Source of the DNA: Megaustenia siamemsis
Lineage: Eukaryota > Mollusca > Gastropoda > Stylommatophora > Ariophantidae
Direction: 5' to 3'
DNA: 64,000 bases
Assembly (NCBI GenBank): GCA_032433765.1
Contig: JAVIAB010000051.1
Span: forward strand, 77,988,244 to 78,052,243
Part shown: piece by piece, positions 13,788 through 25,700 of the stretch
How positions within the stretch are numbered: the stretch's first letter is position 1
How the letters are laid out: each line of letters opens with the position of its first letter
The notes under the pieces: generated by a model
What the model saw: only the letters and a program-made list of their open reading frames with translations
What the model was told of the DNA's origin: nothing
Database searches by the model: none
Translations under genes and position numbers: made by a program

Positions 13788-16700
13788 CAAAGAAACATAA
13801 ATTAATAATAAAAAGAAAGAAACAAAGAAAACAGATGAGCAATAATGGCTGATGCCTGGGCATAATTTTTCTAGGTAGTAGAATTAATTCATTAGTCCTG
13901 TAACTTTAGCTGTCAATGGGCACTAAATGATGCCATCACAATATTTCTACAACCATCACAATCAAGAACTGCTACCTGAGATGTAGAGAAAAAAAAGAAC
14001 AAACCCCTGGCATGCCACATGGCATATAGGGAATATGAAGTTAGGGCCATATTTTTTAATAGACCTTCAGCACATGATTTTTGGGCTATTGTGATCAGTA
14101 TTAAGCCCATGCCACTTTCCTTTCCAAGAAAAATATCCAGTACCCTATTCTATTTATAGAATAAGTTTTATTGCAGTCAAGGCCACCCAATATCAGCTCA
14201 ACCGCCTACTCCAGTATTTCTTGAAGCATATGCAGACTGATTGTTTCTGTAAAGTGTTGATTGTAGAACATCTACTTTTTCCACTAAACACTCAGGATCG
14301 ACCAGATCTCTTTTCCATCTTTAGACTCCTCAATCTCCATGAGTACATCACTGTTCCTTCCATTCACCTCCTCTTCTCTTAAGGAATAAAGAACAAACAT
14401 GGCGAACTTCTCTTTGTCTAGAGTAAGACCACACTCATTGCCAGAGAGCTTATTAGCTATTTCATTGTTGTGTACATCAGTGTGCCCTGGACAGTACACC
14501 TGGGTAAATGTACTCACTTTACCTTCATCAAAGAGCTGCATGCACTCTATAATGAGAAGGTTCTAAATGTTGAATATTTCTGAATCCAGTAACTATTTAG
14601 GGCTGGGTGAACCTGGAAGCTGTTGATCAGGATTGAACCTGATCTTTTGTCCTTAGTAGCTCAGTTCACTAACCACTATCATTGCTCTCTTTCTGAGGTG
14701 TAACAAACATTAATCAGATCCATTCTCTGATGTTGTCTTCCCACTATTTTCTCTATCTGCCTTGTTTTCTTTCCTTGGTACTGTACCCTGCAATGTGTGC
14801 AAAATGTATTAGAATCATGAATTTCAAAATATGTCTTCTTACCAAGTTTTATCACCTTCATACTGCACATGACAGATTTTTCTTATTGACTTAGCAACTG
14901 TAGGGATCAGTGTGAGAGTAAACACTTTTCTTCCAAAGGGTTGCAGTTCACAAGATCTCTCTGAGAACTTGAGTTCAAATTCAGCCTTTTAAAAGATAAA
15001 CGTTCAAGAACAATTACTCATGAATATTTTTTTTTATTTTAAAGAGTTGTAGATTTCTTGATAAGTTTCTTTCTCTTGAGTATCATCATCATCATTCAAA
15101 TACCATGCCTGCTGGTAAAAGTAATCATGCATCTTAAGAACTTTTTGTCTCTGCACATATTCATCAAATATTTTGTTGAATTTTTACCATGCAATTCTCT
15201 TAAGCTGGTTGGTATCTTCTCTCACTTTCCCTGTGTATCTTCCTCACTTGAATTTTCCTACTTTCACAATATGTTGTAACTGTTCCCTTCTCATTAAATG
15301 GTTTCCAAAAATTAAGATTATTTCTTTCTGATGAAGTTAATAAGGTTTCTTTTTTTCTTGGTCTCTTTAAGAACATCTGTTACTCTTTAACTGTCCTTGG
15401 TGTTCTAAACATTCTTCTATACAACTACATTTCTATGGCCTCTGAATTTCTTTTTTTTCTGTTGTCTGAATGTCCAGGATTCACTACAATGTCAGGTGTC
15501 TAAATGTCCAGGATTCACTACAATGTCAGGTGTCTGAATGTCCAGGATTCACTACAATGTCAGGTGTCTGAATGTCCAGGATTCACTACAATGTCAGGAT
15601 ATAGAATAATCTAGTAAGAGAATCTCTATTAAAAAAAAAAAAGTAACGTACCTCCATCACGCCAAGTGGCGTATAGGGAATATGGTGTTAGTGACCATAA
15701 TTTTACAGACCTTCGGCACATGATTTTGGGGTAATGTGGCTGGTATTACGCCTGTGCTGTTTTACTTTCCCAGAAAAAATCCAGTACCCACTTAAGGCTG
15801 GGTGAACCTGGTAACCGTTGGTCAGGATCGAACCCGGCATCTTGTCCTTTGAAGTCTAGTTCACTAACCACTGAGCTATCACGGCTCCCTAAATTGTCTC
15901 TTAACTTTTATTTAATTCCAATTTATTCATGTAATCTAACATGTTCCCACCTCTGTCTACTGATGAAGACTATAGGTTGAAATGTTTGTTACTGAGTTAT
16001 GCCTTATACCTGTAAAGGTGTAACAAACAATTTATATGTGATAATTTTGCTTAAACTCACGTCTTGCTCATCAGGCTCCTGATCGGCTGGGCTGTCAAAG
16101 ACTGTACATCTTACAACTGTCTCAGAGGTATTGATCACAGTCATCTCCCTGATCTCACACTGGCCAATACGAATCAACCCAAAGTTAATGGATGGCTCTT
16201 CTATCTTTAGTTCAGGCCCCTGTAGAAAATGTTGACATTTTTTACAATTATTAACTGTACAAACTTTGAAAGATTTCAAAGATATGATTAGAGTGGCAAA
16301 GGAAATGTATAACTCCAACCTTCAGACCTTTGGAGCAGTGTTTGTAACAAACAAAGTCTGTAATGAAATGCTCAAGTTCAAGCATACAAAACTACAAGAA
16401 ATGTAGTAAACATTATTAGCCATGGAAAAATAGTATTACAGTGGATGACATGTCACTGAGGAACATTAGAAATTGAGATAGATTATGGTCTGGCCAAGGA
16501 TGGTAGCAGAATAGAACAATCATGATCATCTATCAAATACCAGCAGAAGATCAATGTGCTATATAGGAGCAGAGGCACCAATCTCCTGCTCAACTATTAC
16601 CATCTAATTGATATGAAGGATCAAGTCATCATCTTCCAACTAACAATAGGACCCAATCTACTTTGAAATCATATGTGCATAAAGTTCAAGATGGCTAGCA

Positions 16701-19700
16701 CAAACATTTGCACATATGGAGAAGTACCACAGACTACCAAAAAAACGTCCTTTAAGGCTGCATCAAGCAGAAGTACTACATGGAAGGAAACTGTTCCTGT
16801 GAATTGCTAAATTCATAGATTCAATTCATCATTCTGAGTGCTAGTATAGGAAATGGAATGCTGAAGAACAAGAAGAGGAGGAGGAAGAGAAGAATAAATC
16901 AAACAGAAACAGATGTTTACATAGATTAGATCTTTGTTTTCCAAAACAGAAGAATTCATTTTTAATTACCACGTGGTTCGAGAAGTATTGTAGTATAATC
17001 AGATAGGTTTGGTATTTGTAGTCTGTTTCAAATGTAGGTTTGGTGTGGTTTGATTGCCTAGCACATGTATAAGAAAAGCTAATTTAATGAACTTTATTTT
17101 CTTAAAGTTGTATGTGTATATTTACTTTAATATGAAAAAGATGCAGAAAGTGACACAAATAGTATATTTTCAATTACAAATTCCTGTGTAGGGCTTATGA
17201 ATTCATTTTTTATAATATTTCTTACAAATTAAGGACAACCCATTAAAAATCGAAAATATGCATTAGATCTGCACTATGGCAAGTTGTCTTTATTCTTCCA
17301 TGACTGCTAGAAATCATTTGTATAGAAAGTTTTTTTTATACATTTTATTTTAATTTTATTCTAGTTGGAATATTTTGAGAGCACTACTGAAGAAAGTGAT
17401 ACACTATAATACTGTCAACCTTCCATGTGGAAACACTTTGCTAATTATTAAATGAATCAATAATACAACTAAATTTACTCACTTTAATGTCTGCCTGCAC
17501 AAGAAAATGAAGGGGTTCATCCATATTCAAGACATGACATAACACTCTATGGTTTATCCTTCCTGGCTGAACTCCAGTAACACTAATGTCAAAATCCATG
17601 GCCATGCCTGGCTCTACATGAAGATAATGATTGCTTACAATTTAAGTACAAAATATCAACCTTGACATATGGTTGGAAACCATTTATAGACACATTTATA
17701 ATTCCAGATTGGAAGGAAGGAAGGAAGGAAGGAAGGAAGGAAGGAAGGAAGGAAGGAAGGAAGGAAGGAAGGAAGGAAGGAAGGAAGGAAGGAAGGAAGG
17801 AAGGAAGGAAGGAAGGAAGGAAGGAAGGAAGGAAGGGAGGAGGGAGGGAGGGAGGGAGGGAGGAAGGAAGGAAGGAAGGAAGGAGGAAGGGAGGAAGGGA
17901 GGAAGGGGAGGGAGGAAGGGATAGAGGGAGGGAGGGAGAGAGAAGGAGGGAGGGAGAGAAAGGAGGGAGGAAGGGAAGGGAAGGGAGGGAGGGAGAGAAT
18001 GGAGGGAGGGAGAGAAAGGAGGGAGGGAGAGAAAGAAGGAAGGAAGGAAGGAAGGAAGGAAGGAAGGAAGGAAGGAAGGAAGGAAGGAAGGAAGGAAGGA
18101 AGGAAGGAAGGAAGGAAGGAAGGAAGGAAGGAAGGAAGGAAGGAAGGAAGGAAGGAAGGAAGGAAGGAAGGAAGGAAGGAAGGAAGGAAGGAAGGAAGGA
18201 AGGAAGGAAGGAAGGAAGGAAGGAGGGAAGGAGGGAGGGAAGGAGGGAGGGAGGGAGGGAGGGAGGGAGGGAGGGAGGGAGAGAAAGGAGGGAGGAAGGG
18301 AAGGGAAGGGAGGGAGGGAGAGAATGGAGGGAGGGAGAGAAAGGAGGGAGGGAGAGAAAGAAGGGAAGGGAGGGAGGCCCAACATGGCAACATAAACAAG
18401 CTGTGTTTCTTCAGTGTTTTTGTGTTAAGTGTAAAATATACATAAAAATGTGATTCTAACAGGAGCATATTCCATCAATTTCATGTGCAAAGTAAAGATA
18501 ATCCTTTGACAGGCCCTGCAAGTCGAGAGGGGGATTATTCTGTTCTTTTTTTTTTCATAAATGCTACACAATTTATTTATGGAGCTAACTACCACAAAGA
18601 CGAACAAAAGAGAATGTTCATAATACCATGGTATATCACTGCTGAGCCATGTAGGCAAAATGTATGTCAAGATTATAGGAACAAGATTAAGAGACCTATT
18701 ATAGACAGTTGGTGGAAGAACAGATGAGGTTTAGAAAAATTAAAATCTGCACAGATGCAATATTTACACTCAGGCAGCTCGATGAGAAGAACATCTTCTT
18801 TGCCTTAACCCCAGAAATTATATCACTAGGAAGACAAAAAGACATTAACATAGCTATAAATAAGTTATAAAACAAGTATCAAACTTAAAATATCTGGGAA
18901 CAACATTCTCTGAAGATGGTAAAATCGATAAAGAAATAGACATATGATGCAATAAGGCAAACCAAATACTGGAACAGCTATCCTTTATCTATCTATTGAC
19001 CCTCCAAGTTGGCCCATAGGGCATAGACTCAGATTCTCTTTCCCTGTTTTGAAATTTTCTTTCTAGCAGTCTCAATCCTTGCAAAGATCTTTTATCAAAT
19101 CTCGCCATTTGTCTCTGTTCTGTGCAAGCATCTCAATCTTATTGAAGGAGCCAATTCCTGCTGTCTTTGTCTCTCTGATCAATGTTCTTCTCAGTGTTTC
19201 TCTGGGTCTGTTCCTCTTTTTCTCCTACCTGATGTTTCCCACTCAAGGCCTTTCTTTGCTATACAGTTATTATCTCATCTCATCACATGTTGAACATAAG
19301 TCTGTCTTTTCTTGATTACTGATGATATTGCTGTTGATTGGTGATTTCTTTTCCCCTATACTTCAACATAAAGTAATACCTATTACCGCCAAGAAATATC
19401 TTATGACCATCATCAAGTACCGGGCCTAGTGGTGTAGGTGATCATGTCTCTCCACAACTTTCGATCTCAGCAGCTATTTATCATTTCTGTTGTTGACCTT
19501 CTGCCAAGCCATTCTCTTAAGCTGTCTGTTATTTTTTCTCTTTGCTTCCCTCGATCTCTTCGTCCCTCAATTTTTCCAGTTGTTACAATATATTCAAGTT
19601 GTTCTCTTCTCATTACATGGCCAAAAAATGATGCTTATACAAAGCATATTAATTCCAAAATTGTGCTACCAGTGCCATACATGGTCACTTACTAAGCACA

Positions 19701-22700
19701 AAATAAATCTTGTCACCACAGAGATGTGATGTCTGATAAAAACACTTGGGGTAACCAGAAAAGACAGAATCAGAAATGATATTATAGGAGAAAGAGTAGG
19801 CATTAAACCATTCCTAAGCAACATACAGAAACAACAAATAAACTGGGTTGCCCAACTAGAAAGAAGTCCATGCTATTTCTTACTACACAAAGCATATAGT
19901 AAATGGGAGAAGGGCAAGAGGCAGATCCAGAGTAAGATGGACAAACAATGAAAAACAAAGACAAAGAAACACTACAACTATATCAATTGACACTGAGGGA
20001 GGCTGCCATCAGGGTGAGAACCAGAACTTTTATCTCCCTTGACACACAAACGGGTACAAGAGGAAGTAAAGAAAGAAGAAGATCCTATTAGTGTGATTTG
20101 TGCGACTTTTTGACGTGATGCCAGCGAATATATTTTTAAAATTATATAAATGGAAATAAAAAAGAATCCATAAACTCTTATCTCCATTATCTCTATAAAC
20201 AGAATGCTGATGCAGTGGAACCTCAGACCGTTCTTCGTGAAAAGTTTGTAAGACTCCTCAAAATCAAGAAAAATGACAAAAAACATTCAATTTTTTTAAG
20301 AAAATTAAAAAAAAATATGTCATGCACATATAACTAATAACATAATGAAATAAATTAACATAATGTTAACGTTTGTACTAACTGTGCTCTTTAATTATTT
20401 TTTATTGGAGTTCTTCCAAAGTGTAATTATTACAAAGATTTGTACCAGAAGGTCAATAACAGTATAATTTTTGTGTTGCACATGGTTTTCTTTGAGTAGT
20501 AAAATTTTTTTAAAGTTTCATAACAATGTAATTCACAGTGAAATATCGTATACTTGGGTTAAGGTTAAGTGGACTTTGAAGACATCAATTGGAATCAAAC
20601 TTGACCTCTTGTCCACAGCAGACCAGTTCATTAACCACTGCTCTACTACAGTTTTCTAGTAGTAATGACTTAATAGTTTACATTAGCATAATACCTCATT
20701 AGCCAAGTGTTGTGTCATAGAGTTCAATAAGCCAGATTCAAGTTTCAGACTACCTATAATTCTCTGTAGTTACTTATATCTTTTTCCAAGTATCAATCAT
20801 TGTATCACTGTGACATGTCTTCCTTGTTCCACAATTAGACACTTGTAAAAAACACGACACATTGTGTGTTCCATTTCCGTTCATTCAGCGGCGGAGACGT
20901 GGAACAATAACATTTATCATGAGTCTTAAAATGAAATTCTGCAGTTTACAAAACATCGCAATAAAAATGTATGACTATTTTTGCAAAGAGGCTAAACGAG
21001 GAAGATTATTTCATTCTTTAGAAAACCCTGAGAATAGGACAAGACACATTTTGGATTTATCTAAACGGTCATTTAATTGCTGGATTCAAGCACGTGACCG
21101 TCAATGTTCCAAATATACAAAATCACAAGGAAGAGCAAAAATGTTGGATAATTTCGACAGTGAACTTATTAGAAGTGAAATTCACAAAATGTTGGGTATG
21201 AATGAAACTGTTACAATAAGAAAATTAAAAGTATCGCTGAAAAAGAACAACAGTATTGAAATATCAAAGTCTACATTATGGAGGAATGTGAGAGCTGCAG
21301 GCTTTACATTCAGAAAGTATTCCAATGGATGAAACATCATCTGTGAGAAGCCACATATAGTAGTCATGAGAAGCAAGTACTTACGTGAAGTAAAAGAGGT
21401 GCGCAAGCAAGGTTATGATATTGTATACTTGGATGAAACATGGATCAATGCTCACCACACTAACCAAAGGGAATGGCAGTCATCAGATGGAAAGATTAAG
21501 AGATTAATACCTAGCAGCAAAGGACAGCGCTTGATAATTGCGCATGCAGGTAGTCGACAACATGGACTAATACAGAATGCAGAGCTCATTTTTCTTTCAA
21601 AATCCATAGACAATCGGGATTATCACTCTGAGATGAATGGTCACATATTTAGACATTGGATTGAAAATTCTGCTCTCCCATCACTAGATCGACCATCTTG
21701 CCTAATAATGGACAATGCAGCGTACCACAACATTGTTGCACTTGAAGATAAAGTCCCGACGTCATCCAGTACAAAAGATGCTATTAAGATATGGCTCACA
21801 AAGGAGCACATACAATTTAATAACATGTACTTAAAACCTGAATTACTATCTCTAGTAAAGCAAAAACAAAGGACAAAGATTTTTCAAATAGATAAGATTA
21901 TCCACGAGCACGGTCATATAAGTTTGAGGCTGCCAACTTACCATGCTCATTTAAATCCAATAGAACTAATCTGGGCAAAATTAAAAGGACAAGTGGCAGA
22001 TGAAAATACAACATTCAAAATATGCGATGTAAAGACTCTTGCTAATCTCGCTTTATTAAATATAGACAAAGGTTGTTGGGCTAAATGTGAAGAACACGTC
22101 TTAAAACAGGAAGAGGAATATTGGAAAAATGATGGTTTGTGGAATGTTCAACCCCATACAGTTATTAATCTTTTAGACTCGTCTGATTCAGAATGAAAGT
22201 ATATAGCCCCCACAATGTTGGCCCCTATATTACCTGAAATTAGTTCAACAAACAGTCCTTTTCAGGACCACACAACTATGAAAATTGGACATACAGGTAT
22301 ACCTTGATATTATCATCCGTCCTCGAACTGAGAAGACAATAATTCTCCTGGTGTTTTGTCTTATCCAGTTATTTCCCCATTACGGCCACGCCTTTACCTA
22401 GTGAAAATTAATCACAGACCAGCAACTACGGTAATTTCTATTCTTTAGGGTTCACAATTTACAATTTTGACAAACATCAAAGAAATTCGCCGCTTTAAGA
22501 AAACTGCAGCTGCAAGATATTTGTTAAATATACATTTAAAGGGTCTTTTGCATTCTAATAACATTTGGAAAATTTCAACAGTATTTAACAAATGGTTACT
22601 GAGTAATAGCGTTTTGAAGTTGGGCACATGATTTGAAACGAGCTATAATTTAACTCTCACTACCATGGACTTAAGAATGAACCAGAGATAATAGATACAT

Positions 22701-25700
22701 ATCATCATCATCGAGTGCCGTCTCCGCAACGAAGGTTGGCTACCATGGAGCGCCATTCTGCTCTGTCTCTTGCTTCGATGGTGCAGGTTGTCATAGGCTG
22801 ATTTGTCCATCTTTTGATGTTACTCGTCCATGTTAGTCTTGGTCTGCCTCTGCCTCTTTTACCTTGTATTTTCCCCTCCAGGATTACTTTTAGTAGAATG
22901 TTATGTCTTTTAACATGGCCCAAAAATCGCATTCGTCTTGCTTGAATTGTACTCAGTAGTTCTCTTTTCATTTTTAGTTGTTTTAAGACTTCATTGTTTG
23001 TTTTCTTTTCCTTCCATCCAATTCTATCTATTCTTCTATATATCCACATTTCAAAGGCTTCAATTCTCTGTTCTGTTTTCTTGTCTAATGTCCATGTTTC
23101 TACACCATATAGGAATATTGAGAAGATGTAACATTTTCTTAGTTTTAGCCCTGGTGTTATTTGTTTTGATGTTAGTATGTTCTTCATGACATTAAAATTA
23201 CTTTTTGCCATTCCTATTCTTTTGTTTATTTCAGTTGTACATTTTCCATCACTGGTTATAGTATGTCCAAGGTAGTTGTAGTTCTGAACTGTTTCAAGGT
23301 CTATTCCTTCAATTCTGATATCCACTTGTGGGTTTTGAGTATTTTCTTTGTTTTGATCATAGTTTTAGTCTTTTTGATATTCATATCTAGTCTATATTTT
23401 TTGCTTGTCATGTTTATTTCATTAAGTAATTGTTGTAGATCTTTAGGATTTTCTTCTAGTAGTACAGTATCGTCAGCATATCTCAGGTTATTGATTATCT
23501 TTCCATTACTTTGTTGGCCTGGCATCTTTATGATGTTTTTAAAGATTTGCTCAGTGTATAGATTGAACAAGCTTGGTGATAGGTTGCATCCCTGTCTTAC
23601 TCCTCTTTTTATATCAGTGGGTGTAGAGTTCTCTTTGTTATATTTTATTAATGCTGTTTGCTCCCAGTATAGATTACATATTAGTCGTATGTCCATGTCA
23701 TCTAGATGTATCTCTTTTAGGCATTCTATAAGTTGTTTGTGGTGTACTCTATCAAAAGCTTTGGTGTAGTCTATGAAGCAGGCATATATTGGTTTGTTTA
23801 CTTCTGTGTACTTTTCGATAAATGTTCTCATGCAGAATATGGCTTCTTTTGTCCCGCTATTTTTCCTAAATCCAAATTGCTGCTCATCTAATTCAGTATT
23901 GATTTTATTCTGAATCCTTCCTTGTATAACTTTTAGCAAGATTTTTGTAACATGGCTCATTAGGCTTATTGTTCTAAAGTCACTGCATTCAACTGCACCA
24001 TTCTTTTTATGCAATGCAATGAAAATTGATGTTTTTAGTTCATTTGGTATGTATCCTGTGTGGTATATGTCATTGCATATGTCTGTAATCACGTCAATGC
24101 CAAAATCGTCTAGTGCCTATACCATCTCTATCTGTATGCTTTCAGGTCCTGCTGCTTTTCCCTTTTTCATTGTTTTTATAGCTTTTTCCACCTCAGATTT
24201 TTAGATTTTATAGTCTGTTGTACATTTTATAACTGATTTCTTGTCCCTTTGAACATGAAATAGTTCTGTTATATATTCCTGCCATCTATCTATAATATCT
24301 GTATTGTCTGTTAGCATTTTTCCTTTTTTGTTTGCAATGCATCCACCTTCTGTGGCTTTTTTATTTTTCTTAGTCATTCTCATTATTTCTTTGCGCCTTC
24401 CTCTTAAGTCTTGTTTGCTTTCCATAGTTTTTATTTCTGTACATTTTTGGCTGAGCCAGTCTTCTTTTGCCTTTTTGCACATTTTGAGTATTTAATTATC
24501 TATTTTATTGTATTAGTCAGTGTTCTTCTCTTGTCTCCTTTCTTCCTTTTTTTCTAAGATTGTATTAGTTATCCATTTTTGTTTTTTGTTATTTTCTTTT
24601 TGGGTAAGGTGTCACAGGTTTCTTATATGCTTTTCTTTATGCATTGCCATTTGGTTGTTACTTTTTCATCAGGATTTTCTCTTCTGTATTGCTCAATTCC
24701 TTCTTCTAGCAGCTTCTGGTATGTCTTCTTTACTTGTATTGTATAGGTATCTTTAAAGATACATATAAGTTCCTGAAAATTTTAAGCCTGTGTTTATGTT
24801 TATAGAAGGTTGTGTCACATACAAATTAGCATAAATTCTTAAGAGTCAACCACTTCTTATTTAAAAAAAAAAAAAGAATTGAAATGAAATGAAAGAAGAC
24901 AATGATGGTGATGAATTATGTTTTCAATGTTCACTTATCCAACAACCTAGAGGGTCATGAAATACCTAATTCACCACAAGGGGGTTCAATTTCTATGAAG
25001 TAGCTCTCTGTGTAGGACTCCCATCTGAATGTGATATTGGAGTAACTGTGGTTGGCCATCTGAAATACACATAGAGGGAATTTCAATTGTTAAGCATTTA
25101 CTATCTACATAATGTAATTGAATAGGATTCATAAATGTTAGATGATCAAATCTAGTACTATTTGTATTCTTCTATCCTTTGTCACATAACAAAGCAGTCA
25201 GGGATCTAAATATTTTGTTCCAGCAAGCAACAATGAAGTTAATCCATTTTGCTTGTCTGTAGACAGTTTCTGCAGGTGCCTCAAGTCTGGTAAATACTTT
25301 TCACAGTTCTCTACCATGTTGTCCTGGAATTACCATATTTTTACCTTTTATCCAGAGCCCTCTGCAAGGCTGTTCTTGTGTTGTTTTTTTTAACTGAACA
25401 TATGACCTGTCCAACTCCAATACCTACCTGTTATCACTGTATGCATTTCATTTTGGTTGTGTCTCATGAGCAGTTTTTGGTTGCTTATTGTGTTTGATCA
25501 AAATATCCTGAGAAATATCCTTAAGCAGATTATATGAAATAATAGCATCTTAATGTCTCCTTTTATGTTAGTCTCCAGCATGAAGATTATATAAAAGCAC
25601 TGAAATTGTGCAGCTCTTAAGTATCTTTAGTTTTATTCTTATGTTACATTGAGAGGAAATGTTACATTTAAAAATAAAACATATTGTAACCTTACTTCTC

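Larger units (their letters stand above)
18860..19980 (+). mobile_element. LINE-H copy broken by LINE-D and LINE-B insertions
   Basis: Plus-strand LINE-H coding remnants sit on both sides: 18890-18975 reads YLGTTFSEDGKIDKEID, and 19640-19930 reads QSILIPKLCYQCHTWSLTKH and later NWVAQLERSPC. The middle is taken up by a minus-strand LINE-D and a minus-strand LINE-B. The 3' end runs to GAAGAAGAAG near 20080. Confidence 0.7.

Noticed and set aside
17656..18468. Open frames of up to 270 codons rich in SFLP or KEGR repeats
   Set aside because: They are translations of the GGAA microsatellite, open on both strands because the repeat lacks stops.
23263..23769. Plus-strand 168-codon hydrophobic frame that looks like a membrane protein
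   Set aside because: It is the antisense of the LINE-C polymerase; many such F/L/S-rich frames lie opposite the LINEs.
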